From Zhengitettix transpicula (lineage: Eukaryota > Arthropoda > Insecta > Orthoptera > Tetrigidae), in assembly GCA_037074705.1 (NCBI GenBank), contig CM073591.1, positions 83,742,032 to 83,806,031 on the forward strand: a stretch of 64,000 bases of DNA. The letters run 5' to 3'. A program made the position numbers and the translations under genes. Numbering within the stretch: position 1 is the stretch's first letter; each line of letters starts with the position of its first letter. The notes under the pieces are model-generated. The model saw only the letters and a program-made list of their open reading frames with translations, searched no databases and had not been told where the DNA came from. This document shows, piece by piece, positions 11,226 to 23,600 of this stretch.

Positions 11226-12971
11226 AATCTATCTACCACCCTGCCATTTTGCGTTCGTTGGCAATATAAATTGCGCTTCTTCGCCTCGACGATGCGGATC
11301 GGTTATAAATTTGCCTTCCACTCAAGACAGTGTCCTTCAGTTACTTTTAAAAAAATGGCGGGCCCACACACCAACGGTCTTCTCAGGTTAAACTTTCACC
11401 GAAATTGAGCAGACAAACGGTATTGAGGACTACTGATTCCTTGCAAATGCACGCTGTTAATAAGATATTTAATGCCGACTAGAAGAGATTACATGACTGG
11501 AACTTTCCTGAGAGGCGACGAGAGCTGTGGGCGTAGTAGAACGTGTTTTTGCAGGAATACTTGCGGGATGCCCAAGGATGAAAACTCAAGCCCGTTACAT
11601 ACCAGAAAGTGACCCTGAGAATTGTCTTCTTAATATGGAAGGTTGGAAAATAAAGGAAAAGGCTTTTAATGAAAAAGTAGCAGTTGAACGGAAAAAATGG
11701 CTAATAATTAACAATATAACTTAGTTCATGTTCGTACTTGTCCTTGTATTATTTAATTACTGTGTATTATATGTAGTCTGAACTGGTGACAAAGGAAACG
11801 GAGGAAATAAGAAGTCGAATGTTTTGAATAAATGTGCTGTTTGTTTATCTGCTTGAAAAGGTGAAAACTTCATAATCGTTCCGAAGAATTCTTTGCAAAA
11901 TGCTCGTCCAGAACATTCGCTTATATATAGCTGTGCAATGGATGAAAATCAATAATTGAAAGGCGGGGACACTGGAAGAGGTAACGTGAGAGAGATAGAG
12001 GGGAGGGGGCAGTATTTAGATCAGTTATCATTATAGAAGTATGAAGTTGAGAACTTCGCCTCGTCGCCGACTCCAACAACGGATGCCAGATCCGACGTAG
12101 TCGTAATCTTCATTAATAATTTCGACAGAAACGCAAGTCGAGTAACGTGACGGACGCGTTGTAGGAACATAAGATCTGATAATTTTCTATTTTTCTATTT
12201 ATTGTCTATTTCTACTGCGTCAATTTAATTGTCTGTAAACGTTTAAGAACCTGAGTTTCATGTTCATCTTATTTAATACTATATCGATGCTTTACTATTA
12301 GGTATTGGCCAAAAAAAAGTTGTATGAGAAATCGATTTTGTATTTCAATAATATAAATAAATAGATTAATTTATGTTACAAGCATAATTAAAGCGACTGT
12401 AAAACAATAATTAAACGAAAACTTAGTCTACTCTTTTTAAAGGCATTAAAGTTTTAATAAAGGAAGCTGAAATTTTGAATTGAAATAGCGATAATTATAT
12501 ATACTCGTATATGGAAGAGACCCCAAGGGTCAACGTAGCTGAAAGCATAGCAATTCTTTGAATATTCAAGTATTACCCAATTTATGAGATTGGGAACTGA
12601 GTTATACTTGCTGTATAGGACACGAGAAATAGGCTGTGAGATGCGCACAAGGAGAAGGGAGAAGATGGAAGGGACTATTGTCAAGTGGGAACTTCCTCTT
12701 GAAGCAACGCCACTATCATTCTTAAAAACATTCATTATATTCTTACGAACGGGATATAGAGATATAGAGACGAAAATATACTCAACTGAACACAATATAT
12801 TTTTGTGCACCAATGCTTTCAGAATAGTTTTTACGCTACCAGGTTGCCGTAACAAAGGTTCGTGTTAAACTCAGCTTCTGCCAACCCCCATTCCAGTCAC
12901 AGGGCAGTGGACCATTGCGACTCGTATTCGTACACGATTCAGTATGAAGAAGCTGGCCAACTATTCAAATA
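11226..12971. other. intergenic stretch with unrecognised open frames
   Basis: Holds a 65-codon plus frame (11527-11724) and overlapping long frames on both strands at 12454-12868. None shows a domain I recognise. Overlap of opposite-strand frames of similar length argues that at most one is coding, and probably neither. Confidence 0.4.
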
Positions 12972-13527
12972 TTTTTTTTTTAGGGCAACAGGCTACATGA
13001 GGGTGATCCACATTGGGCAACTCCCCTTTAATAGCATAGGAAGGGATTTGAAAGGGGGGATGTGGAAGGGTAGAGGAAGGTAGCCAAGGGTTACTAGGGC
13101 CCCCGGGTTATATTTTAAGGATCCTACCCGGCATTCGCCTAAAGAAATGCAGGGAAAACCTTAAAAAAACCTGCATCGGGTAGGTCGGGCATTGGGTACT
13201 TGTCCCACGCCCTTCCGATAGCGGGAGAGGAGTTTGATGTGGGGAATCAGCATTCCCTTCACCGTGCCTCGACCAGTTTAGGAGGCAGCTGGCCGACTAT
13301 TCCAATGATTATAGCGAACAACTCTTACCGTATTCCCAAGGTCTGTGACCCCGGAACATACACCTCTCAAAACAGGCCGAGGTGCCTCGGCTTGTGGGAA
13401 CCTTAGTTCAAAAACGGAGAGGAACAGGCATACCCAAAGGTAGCCCCTTCGTATCTCTCTTAAAAGGTTCTGCCTGCGAGAGAACATCCCTCGCAGGTTA
13501 CCTGCGAGAGAAAATCCTCTCGCAATA
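12972..13527 (-). mobile_element. A-tailed dispersed repeat, copy 2 (with hairpin head)
   Basis: Same family as the 5.2- and 34-kb copies, reversed: it starts on the plus strand with a T-run and AGGGCAACAGGCTACATGAG. Its far end is the head of the element, with CCTGCGAG (13473-13480) facing CTCGCAGG (13490-13497) and TGCGAGAG (13503-13510) facing CTCTCGCA (13517-13524). Two small hairpins can therefore form. It holds the shared 68-codon plus-strand frame (13200-13406) without stops. The body is nearly collinear with the 34-kb copy. Confidence 0.8.
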
Positions 13528-14499
13528 GTCTCTGTATCTGCAATACATGAATCATCGTTGAGCATGAAAGAAATTCTAGACGACAAATTCGTATCAAAGA
13601 GATGATATATTTATTAATAAAATAAATTTATTGATTGAAGATTTGAATTTGATTGACTTAAATCGATCTACTTCTGCGATAGGAAATAATTGTTTCGGAG
13701 AATCTCCGCCTTCTGAGAGTCGAGCATCACCATTAGAGTGGGTATGAAATGCACTTGCCCGCTTACGCAGAGATTTTCTTAACGCCCTTTCGCATCCATT
13801 ATTTCAATAAACGGAGCGCGTATTGTATTTTATCTGACGCGAATGGCAAATTTTGTTCTTCACTCTTCGGCTTTAGAACGAAATCGCTTCAAGGAGGTAC
13901 TTTTTATCCTCGATTACTGTATATTATGCTGTAAAATGTTTTGTTCTTCCTACCTTTCACATCGATTTTGTCTAAACCAACTATTGTAATGCTCTTCGCG
14001 GGAGAGGCTCGCTCATAGGATTAAATTATATCATTCATAAGGATGTTTTAAATACAAATCATAAACTATATTTAAATGATAGCTCTTCTTTCCGTTAACA
14101 TTATGTTTGCTTTCTAATTAACTAAGTGAATGGCCGATTGTAACACAAAAGCAAGCAAAGGTTAAATATTTAAATAAATTCTGGAAACACTATGACTCAA
14201 TAGTATTTTAAACTAATTTTTCCGTTGAACACGTGAAATATTGTCTGTTGAGGGATCATTCTAAGGCTAGTATCACACGAGCCCTGTTTTGCACGGACGC
14301 GATCAGCTCTCCGAGTTTCCGCTAAAGTGACGGACGTCTCAGGGTTGTCACACGACTGTTTTTTTTCCACGGACGTGACTTCCCCTTTCCATCGCAATTC
14401 TTCCCAGAATTCGTACATGTTTCAATTTCAGTTTAACACCAAAGAGGTCTAGAACCTATACTGAAGGATGTTGTCGACCCTGTAGTGTTCTATTATTTG
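13528..14499. other. intergenic stretch; two CACACGA/CGGACG motifs
   Basis: Mostly featureless. At 14264-14390 two direct copies of a TCACACGA...T-run...CACGGACG pattern lie just before a Harbinger transposase remnant. They may be subterminal repeats of that element. Confidence 0.35.
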
Positions 14500-14762
14500 T
14501 GGAAACGTAGTCAACGCAAAAATAACAAAAATAAAGGAAATATTGGGTTTATCCAGCACACAGTGGCCGTTTTTTTAACAGGACATCTGTAGTTGAAACA
14601 TCTTCAGCTCCAGATGTACCCTGAGAAGGTTTTCAATTATTACAGAATGTCGGAACCTTCGTTTGAGGAGTCGTTATGTAGAATAAAAAATTCTATTCCT
14701 CGAATGAAAACCAACATGCGAGAGGCAATACCACCTAAAGAAATGCCGGCAATAACATTACG
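14500..14762 (+). pseudogene. PIF/Harbinger transposase N-terminal exon, broken
   Basis: Two adjacent frames give YWVYPAHSGRFF and then, after a frameshift, YPEKVFNYYRMSEPSFEES, IPRMKTNMREAIPPKE and ITLR. This follows the N-terminal pattern of HARBI1-like transposases (WVHP..., F..YFRMS...FDELL, DTN(F/M)R.AI..EERLA.TLR). The last codon is cut by a textbook donor, CG|GTAAGT at 14763, where HARBI1-type genes can be spliced. The following exon with the DDE residues was not found nearby. A frameshift marks it as dead. Confidence 0.65.
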
Positions 14763-15089
14763 GTAAGTACTTTTAATTTGAATCAGAAAGATAGCCTATT
14801 CAGTCAAAAAGTGATAATTTCGTCTCTCCCATTGTTGTTGCGTTTTCGTCGCTTTTGAGTTTTGTCAACTGATAAGTGCAGTTGTGTCGCTCCAGGCTCT
14901 TCTTCGCACCTGAGGAAACGGACAAGGAACCCAGAAACGTTGTGTGGTGTTTATATTATCATTTTTGTGTGTGAATTGGCTGCCTTTTTTATTCATTATT
15001 TTCAATCAGACGTAATTTTTTCATTTTTACTCTTAATTTTGATGTAATATACCTGCATACTCCTATATATAATATAATAATCATACATA

Positions 15090-15273
15090 CAAGGTGTTGC
15101 AGAAAGGACCGCTTTCATTTCCCCCCACAGTTTTCGATGACGTTTGAGCAAGTAGGTGATTGTACTTGACAATTTCGTAGTCAATTTTTCAAGCTTCTTT
15201 TGCCTGAAAAGTATAGAACCTTGAAAATATGGCCAAAGTTTCTCTATGATATCCTAACAATCGGGACACCTTG
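15090..15273. mobile_element. 184-bp MITE-like element with CAAGGTG ends
   Basis: Begins CAAGGTGTTGCAGAAAGG after TA and ends CACCTTG, giving a 7-base perfect terminal inverted repeat. CAAGGTG/CAGGGTG ends are typical of mariner-like elements and match the style of the 6.4-kb element. The interior is non-coding. Confidence 0.45.
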
Positions 15274-16598
15274 TTTGTAGATACCTACAATGAAGGAAAA
15301 AATAAAAATATTGTTGATCGGTCCACCAGTTCAGGATAGGCTACTTACACCTAAGACACACAATTTACCAGAATCTTCCACTTTTGCTTTTAAAAATTGA
15401 ATTACAGAATGCGAATGTTATAAAAGAATCCTTAAATTATATCGATATTGAACTGCTTGTAATGTACACACACATCTTTTTTTTGTCTGGAATTTTTATA
15501 CTTTGCTATAAAAAAAATTGTAGACGCGAGGTAACACAAGGATTTTCAACTACGGAAGTAGAAATCAGAACTTCAATGAAGTATAAAGAACACGCGATGC
15601 TTACTTGATGTTAAATGACATTTAATTACTGAATCTATGTGGAGTTCTGTTACATCGTAAAGACATAACCTTTTGCTTGGTCAATTTTGTTTGATAATAT
15701 GCGAAATGGAAGAAACCATTGTAAATGTGAAAACTTGGATATAAATCTACAACCTTATTTATATAGCGTTGTAAGAGAAGTAGCAGTTTAAGTGATACAA
15801 AGAAAAATTGAATTACGAAGTATCTGAGAAAGACTTAGTTAAAGCCTGGGAAGATTTGGAGTAGCAGAGTGTTAGACTTTAAGTAGCTAAGAAAATATAA
15901 TTCTGTTCCTTGCTAATACATTGTCATAATTATTACCCAGAAAATTGGAGTCTCCCATCAATGATGGTTGATTAACATTGATTGATTTCTCGAATTATTT
16001 ATCTCGTTTCATTCAACATCGAATAAATCTCAAATTCGATAACGTAATTTGTTGAACTTTTAGCCCCTTTCTAAGGTTTGGTTATACATTGGGCATTACT
16101 CGTCTTTATTTTATAGTTATTTTTAGTGTTTGTTTTCAATGATCATATCCCCAACTTGCGTAATTTTTCGTTTAATTGCATTATATAATTTTGCACTCAT
16201 TTACCTACAATGTAGACACTGTCTCGTGTTTCGTATTCAGCAACACGAATTAACTGCTTACCTGTCTTCGATAATGGCCCCGTTGGTAGCGCCTGGTTTA
16301 CCAGACTCATCGTTTCGATAGTGTCATAACTCATTTTCGCTTTTCATTGCATTTAATATTTTTATGCTTTCTGTTTCTGCATAATCACAATTATAGCTTT
16401 TTAGGTGTTGATCCACGACCATGGCGTACATATTTTGAATGTTCCACAGTTCCATAATGTTATAGTTTGGAATGCGGTGGAAGAAGTGAGAACATTTTTC
16501 TGTTTAAGGTAAAATATTACCAGGGAAAGACGAGGTCAAAAGTAGGTCTGGATAAGTACACATTCTCACGATCAAAACAAGCGATGTATACTAACTAT
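15274..16598. other. intergenic stretch, nothing firm
   Basis: AT-rich DNA without recognisable coding or repeat structure. Confidence 0.5.
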
Positions 16599-16868
16599 AT
16601 AAAGAAATAGCCAAATAACAGACAAAAGTAAGTGCAAAATTACTTACCACGCAGTTTCTACAATCCGAGCTGCGTTCTTCAGGTGATTCAAAAACACAAG
16701 AGCCATAAGAACGACACACCAAACAAACCAGGTGAAAGCTTTTTTATTACGACTCTTGAGTTTTTGAATCACCTGACTAAAGCAACAAGGATTTCAGAAC
16801 TTTGTATGGTATTTAATTTTGCACTTATTTCTGTCTATTTATTTTTGACTATTTATTTATCTAATTAG
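16599..16868. mobile_element. foldback MITE, about 270 bp
   Basis: The two halves are imperfect inverted repeats around a centre near 16725-16740. AAATAGCCAAATAACAGAC and AAGTGCAAAATTA on the left mirror the right end. TCAGGTGATTCAAAAAC (16679-16695) mirrors GTTTTTGAATCACCTGA. Related pieces lie at 40041-40146, 42333-42412 and 57748-57815, so this is a family. No transposase. Confidence 0.65.
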
Positions 16869-16967
16869 TATAATTTTAACACAGAGGTATTTTATAATTT
16901 TAATTTTTAATAGTTTTTGTATTTTGAAACAGGTCACTGGGGAAGCCTTTAAAGAAATATATATATA

Positions 16968-18869
16968 TTGTAATAATTAATAAATCTTTAATTAAAAAGA
17001 AATTCTTAAACAAAAATTTAATTAAAATTTGAATAATAGTTAGCCACACGTTGAAGACGCCAAATATGTAATAATTAATAGGGTCTATTTTAAATTAAAT
17101 TGCCCCACGTTGATGAAGCCAATTATGTAATGATTAAAAAGGTGGTCTTAATTAATACGAATAATTATCAAAATTATTATGTATTTAAAAATTTATTGTT
17201 GATAATTCCACATTATAAGCCCTGCTTTGCACGCCGAATTCCATCAGTTTAACAAAAAAAATTTCAATTTTATTTGATTAATTCGTGGCGTTCTATGAAA
17301 ATATTGCTTTATAATTTTACAATCAATTACGTTGAATTTCTCATTATCTCAGGGTCACCACTGGGTTTGATAGGAAGAACAAATACATTGAACTAAAATA
17401 TTAACAATCCACGCTCATTGAAGTTAACGGAATACATATTAAATACAAAAGTAAAAGAAAACGAATGAAAAGAAAAACGCGAACTAAAGCTGACTATACC
17501 GTTTAATTATCGCTTACAGTCATTAATAATTGTTTTGTACTCACGTCAGTGCTACTGGTACCAGTTTGGACTCTTGTATCTTGAAGTAAACACCCACTAC
17601 ACAGGCCATTATACTCTGATTCTACTCATTAGATTTTGAACACACAGTTGTTGCTCTGGAACCTGGATCACCTCACCCTCAGCCAGTTGCCGGACGTAGG
17701 TCTACTCAAAGTCTCTCTATGCAAAAATTAGTTCTGTTTGTGAAGCAAAACTTCTGCTTTCAAATTGTAATTTTATAAGTCTCTCCGTCAAAACTGTTTA
17801 TTTGCGTTTTATGTAAACTATTCTATCTCGCTGTTGGACTTCCTAGATAGCACTATTCATAATTCTGGATCCGCAGACTTTTACTGTTTCTATTTATTTA
17901 TGTGGACCGAACTGCTATGTCCCATACACCACGCATACTCGACGAAGACTGAGTCTCTGAGCGCGCGGTATACAGTCTCCCATTGTTAACAAAGAAAGAC
18001 CCGCTGCGATTGTTGTCTTTAAGCACCCGTACCGCCAACAAATTATATTAAAAACAATTAATAGCCTGTTTAATTGGTATTACAATATAACTCTAATTTA
18101 TAAGGGCGTAGGGCGCTTCAATACAAAATTGTGCACGGATAATATACAATCACAAACATAAATCCTCTACTTAGGCGTTTGTAAAGTTCCACTTTCCCGT
18201 AAAATTCACAAAATAAATAGATTATTGACACATAGATGACTGTAGGTGTGGAAAGTCAGACATTAAATAAAAAACACCAAATGATTTAGTGGATCTAAAT
18301 GAAGTAAAACATTAATTTTCAATACATTCTGCGGATTTAACGGACAATTTGCATTGCACACGAATTAGTTCCGTGCATAAAAAATAAAGTCTTACAGTGT
18401 CTCAACAAGTTTGGTGTTTCTGCAACACTCCACAAGGCAGAAACACACGAATATGAATCCGCCGGCAGCAAGCAGCCCGTCCACGAACTACGCAGGTTCG
18501 CAGTCCGAAGACGTAGTCTTCGGCAACGGCTTTGCTAGGGTTCTGGAAAACGTTCGTGGGCGTATAGTGTGTAATTGAGGATTATAGAAAAACTTTTTGT
18601 GCCCTGAAGTCACATCAGTTTTTGAATAATCCCAAGGTGCGATTCGACAGCCACGACGGAGTTCTGCTGACTGTCTCTGATTAACTTTTTATTTTAGTCT
18701 TTGTCATGGGGAATAAATAAAGCCAAAACATAACTCGGTGCCCCGCATTTCCGTGCCTTGAATTCAAATAATTTTGTTAAAAACAAACAATTAATTAATC
18801 AACCTAAATATTCTGTAAATAATTATATTCATAAACTGAATAAAACGTAATGTAACGTGGAACGTTACA
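16968..18869 (-). mobile_element. LTR-like block with tRNA-Lys-like primer-site matches
   Basis: The plus strand begins TGTAATAATTAATAA after a TA run and ends ...GTTACA, so the minus strand has TG...CA ends. Near the left edge, GCCACACGTTGAAGACGCCA (17042-17061) and GCCCCACGTTGATGAAGCCA (17101-17120) resemble the 3' end of tRNA-Lys(CUU), GCCCCACGTTGGGCGCCA. That is the complement of the primer site used by many Gypsy-type elements. TGTAATRATTAA recurs at 16968, 17069 and 17126, so the exact LTR edge is uncertain (17126 is an alternative). An 8-bp-arm hairpin CCGAAGAC/GTCTTCGG lies at 18505-18523. No gag-pol is present, so it would be a solo LTR or 5' remnant. Confidence 0.35.
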
Positions 18870-20459
18870 ATTTATATAAGAAAATATTTAATAATGCATT
18901 TGACTAGAGGTTCTCCACAGTTCAAAGTTTTACAAATTAAAGATGAAACAAAATAAAATAATAAAAAAACTCCGCAGCCAGCAAATAAATACCGAAATTA
19001 AAATAATAGAATCTTTTACTTAAACGACATGGATTACAGTAGACTGTAGTTAGACAATACTGTTTCCAAAAACAACTTTAAATTATACATTTGTTCCGAT
19101 TTCTTAGTTTACACTCTAATATACTGTTGTTGACTTGCATAAAATGCTTTAATTAATTTAATTTCAGAAATATAAAACAACGTATTAGGTTCACAACACA
19201 ATTTGAATAACTTATTCCAAACAAGTCTTCCAAATTTATTTTTAATCAATCGTCACATATGATGACGTAAGCATTCATCTCTACCCATAATCATCTCTAA
19301 TTTATAATATATTCATATTACATTAATATTGCAAACTGCCACATGCACAATGAATTCAGAAATTAGCTATTATTCATCCACAATTCATTTTACTCTAAAA
19401 ACACTTAACTTTACAAAATCAGAAACATATTTCACCACAAAGAAGTGCTCGCCACTCGGATTGAGTTTATAGTGTTTTATTCCTGCTGAAAGCTTCTGTC
19501 AACATACGAAAATTTTGATTAAAAATAAATTCTGAAGATTTGTTGTGTTTAATTATTCAAATTGTGCTTTAAATAATTTTCAGACAAATCGTTGTAATCC
19601 CTCATTGATGTGTTCGTTGACTACAATAATAGATTTAAAAACGAGGTACCGTTTTTAATTTCACCACTGGGTTGGATTTTCGACATAACTTTTTTATAAC
19701 GTACAGAACAAACGTATTCCGTTTTTTTACCTAAATGTTTTGATATTAATCTTTTAGTAACCATATTGGCTTTTTACACTATTTTTGGAACATTTCTACT
19801 TTACGGACCGCAGAACACCGTCTAGAAGTCAAGAAACGATCGTATAAACGATTTTTGAGTAATAGAATCAGCCACTTTCATTCTGTTCTCTATTAACGAA
19901 GTATAGTGTCCATCATTCATAATCGAATTAAAGTGATCAGAGCTAGATTTATGCTTATTGAAATGCGGCTCCAAATATCTAAAACTTTCGGACCGCGAAC
20001 CTAAATCGTTTCTTATTCTCTCCAATATTGAGTTTTAAGAAAATTTTTTGCAGGACCATCACGTCAATAATTTCCTTAAATAGATGAGTAATTAATTCTA
20101 TTACATCGGTCATTTCTAAAAATGTTATAAATAGTAGAGGCCCGTATTAGTGGAACTTCGGAAGCGGTTTCTTCGGAATTCCAAGCTTTTGGGTTTACTC
20201 CGACTACTGGTTTGAAGGGGAACAATATTTATACATGACATTCCTGCTTATTGCAACTATAATAACATTATAGAATATACCGTAAATGTGTTTAATGTCT
20301 GTTACCAGTTAATTAAATGATTCACATTAAAATCAGGCTGTAACAATTCCGCTCTCAATGCCCATCCCCGTTCATGTCGCATGAAATGAAAAAAATATAA
20401 AAAAATGTTGAGGGTGATCCTTAAAAAGGACGAGTAAAAAAAATCCATTCCGTTGCCAA
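18870..20459. other. intergenic stretch upstream of the CpG-rich island
   Basis: AT-rich. Contains an unrecognised 67-codon minus frame (20025-19822) and a strong TATA-like TATAAATAG at 20126-20134 on the plus strand, about 450 bases upstream of the candidate first exon. Confidence 0.4.
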
Positions 20460-20660
20460 CAATTTGTCCATGATTTGTTTGTTCCCGTTGCGCGCTGTTT
20501 GGCGGCGCTGTCGGCGGCAGGCGTCGGCGTGTGCAGTGCGCGGCGCGCTTCTGGCGGCGTCGGACGGAGATGCGACGCCATGGGCGCCCGTTCGTTGCTG
20601 CTATTGCTGCTGCTGCTCTGCGACGTTGGCGCGCGCGCCAGGACTGGTGCGTCTTACACG
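20460..20660 (+). promoter_or_regulatory. CpG-rich island around a candidate first exon
   Basis: About 200 bases crowded with CG dinucleotides (for example GGCGGCGCTGTCGGCGGCAG) in the midst of AT-rich sequence. In insects with germline DNA methylation, such a patch usually marks an unmethylated promoter and 5' exon. The edges are sharp on both sides. Confidence 0.5.
20580..20646 (+). CDS. candidate first coding exon of a secreted or membrane protein (partial)
   Basis: The ATG at 20580 has a near-ideal animal start context (GACGCCATGGGC). It opens MGARSLLLLLLLLCDVGARA: Arg, eight leucines, then small residues, a classic signal peptide with likely cleavage after GA or ARA. The frame runs to ACTG|GTGCGT, a plausible splice donor at 20647, leaving phase 1; unspliced it would stop seven codons later. 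Upstream sequence is a CpG-rich island fitting a 5' UTR. The protein family cannot be told from a signal peptide. No matching second exon was recognised in the remaining 43 kb of plus strand, so the gene probably has very long introns. Alternatively, it is a chance frame in GC-rich DNA. Confidence 0.4.
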
Positions 20661-20699
20661 TCTTGAGGCAATCTGTATTCTTAAATAAAGCAATGTACA

Positions 20700-23600
20700 C
20701 GTCCACGAAGTGTTCCTTAATTTTTTTTTTGTTCTTATTAAAATAATAAGTTTTCTATTTGCAATTTAATAATTTTTTTTCGGTTTGATTAAAGGGGTAA
20801 CATTATTCTGGTTATTTCATGGACTAATTTTGAGAAGCTTGTGAATTAGTTACAGGGTGGGTTGAGCTAAAGAGGTTAATTATCTAGACGTTCTGACTGA
20901 TGTACATGACATAAATAAATACTATGGCATATAGGAATTAGCCGAAGTTATTTACCGGTAGATAGATATGTCGACGTTTTGAACATTAAGTAAACCCTTT
21001 GTCTACCGAAATGAGGCGCGACAGATCTTTTCATAAACATTAACAGTCGGTTGACCGCTACAGACGAGGACCTACTCGGTTCAGCGCAGCCTCAGTGACA
21101 CTGCTATATCCACTTAGTGCGTCTGAAAGATGATCGAAGAATTTCCACTCTCTTTACTTGCTCCATTATAACTCAACTTCTCTTCCAAATAAAACAACGG
21201 CATAATCGGAAATATCTTTTATTCTAATAAATAAGTTATTATTATTGTGAGCCTGAAGACCAAATATTATTTTATAAGATTTTAATATCCAAATACCCAT
21301 AGATTGTCTGAGATTATACGTTGTTATTAATCTACTGTAATTAATTTGAAACATAACTATAAATAATAAATAAATCAATAATTATAACTTTATTACAAGT
21401 AGAATAGGTGTAGAATTTTTTTTTCTATTTGGTACAAATGAAGTAAGTTTATAAATGTACTTTTGGGCTAGATCACTTAGTTTTGTTTGGTTACGATATT
21501 GGACTCGTTTTAAGGACAACAATTGCGGTGTTTTGGTATTTGAAACCATTTATCATAAATTAGGAAAAAATAAAAAAAACGTGTTATATATATATATATA
21601 TATATATATACTTTTCTCATAGGAGTGCAGAGATATTTATTTTAAAGTCCAGTAACAAATTTACTTTTAATCCAAAATTATTTTTTTAAACATGTTGACA
21701 ATTGCGATATATACGGAGATTAGCATTTTTGCAATTTTATTAGCCCCATTTCTAGAGGAGTTGACTATTATTTTGTCACAAGAGAGAAATTATGTGTAAA
21801 ATACAAACGTGGTTTATGCGGTCAGAGGTTGCAATTACGGTTGTACGAGGGTAAATACAATAATCATTCAAGTACTTAATAAGGATTACCTTGGTAAATA
21901 ATTGTAGAAGATATACTTGCAATCACGTGACCATCTACCTAATTTTGTTAAAAATTATAGAATGCAGCGAAATTACGGTATTGAAAAAAAAATTCGTTCC
22001 TTGATAAACTTATTTGACATTGATTTACAGAGGTAAAAAGTAATATTTTTAATTTCTTTGGATTTAATATTAGTGAATTTATTTTAATAATTTTTTCAAT
22101 GTAGTTAGAGAACTGTAATTCTTGATTCGTCAAATTCTACTAACTTTATATCAGCTAAAAGCAATGGTTTTCCTAATTTTATATTCTGAACATTTCAATC
22201 ACCATCAAATTACGAGTTGAGTCAAATGCGTGAAAATTAATTTTAATGCTTTCAAGATTTTAAATTTAATAGACATTATTTGGTTCACCAAAAAATAGCT
22301 GTGAATATATTTTTTGTGTTAGGGATTAGGAAGTACAAAAATAATTAATAGTTCTTTGAACCTAATAATTTTGATAATATAGACTGTGATTTATATTTAT
22401 CTAGACATTTTTAATGCTTTTCGGATTGAATATAATTTTTCTGATTTTAATAATTCAACGAAGCATTTCTTTATTTTCATATGTTACAATATTGAATTTG
22501 TTGTTATGGGTTGTAAGTATTAGTAGTAACTTTTGAACATTAGTATTAGACTTGTGATTATGTATTCTACGTCTATCACAGGAGAGAGAAATTGACCACG
22601 TTGTCGACGCAACCGGTACAAGTTTTTGATAATGATAAAAAAGATAGAAATCTAAATTATTTATCATTCCGAAGGATAAAATTCTATAGAAAATAAACAA
22701 TTGAAACTTGTAATTTATTTTTTGAAATAAAAATTCATTTAAATTATCTTTATATTAGTTTTTAATGTCTATATCAAAACTTATTTTAAAGTAATTAATT
22801 TTTTGCCTAAAATAAACCATAATCGTAGCTTTCATCGTGTATTTCACCATCGGATGTTGGACGATATTTCCTGTATTTTCGTCATCTTCACACTTTTCAA
22901 ATAAAAGGCAGTTTCAAACAGTAATTTGACTTTTTTTTAAAAAAAATTCTCTGATGTGTTTATACTTCAGAATTGAATCTCAGGTTTGATTTTATTATAA
23001 ATAGTGAATTTTTATGGAAAAAATAATATATAAAGAATGGTTCGATATTGTGGCAATATGCTGTTTCGAAATAATTAAATAGTGATTTTTATACGCAGGG
23101 TAATATATCACATATTTAAAGAAATATTAAAGAGATAAAGTGAATAAAAGCATAATCATTTAAATAGCAGGCCTAATGAATGATGTACCACCGATGTAAA
23201 AATGGATGGAAATTTTGTGCAGTGAATATGGTTTAAATATTTAGATATATGGGCAGTTTAGAACTATCTTGAACATTTCCCTTATATTTATGAGATTACC
23301 TTCTTAAAGACACTCCCAAAAATTTACGGAGTATAAATAAATATGCGAAACACAATAGAGTTATCACTAAACAGAATATATATATTTATAAAATAAAATT
23401 TATGAAAAGTATTGTAATTTTCACGCTAAGTGTTGTAACTAATCAACGTTTGTCATTAGCTTCACCGAAATTATGATGATCATTTATACAACGATGAAGA
23501 ACAAAGTCAGACAAATCTGTACTATTATTTCCTTACAATAAAATGTAACCCTTTCATATTCAGTCCATATACGAAATAAATGATAAAGTTAACGATATAA

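Noticed and set aside
11510..11640. Cysteine-rich reading (ESCGRSRTCFCRNTCG)
   Set aside because: Short, in a different frame from the longer ORF there, no signal peptide; likely chance.
12454..12868. Long frames on both strands (133 codons minus, 94 codons plus)
   Set aside because: They overlap each other, show no domain or splice context, and probably reflect few chance stops.
19822..20025. 67-codon minus frame rich in charged residues
   Set aside because: No family recognised and no splice or promoter context.
20302..20706. 134-codon minus-strand frame across the CpG-rich island
   Set aside because: Arginine/alanine-rich shadow of GC-rich DNA. The plus strand offers a start context, signal peptide and donor, which this frame lacks.
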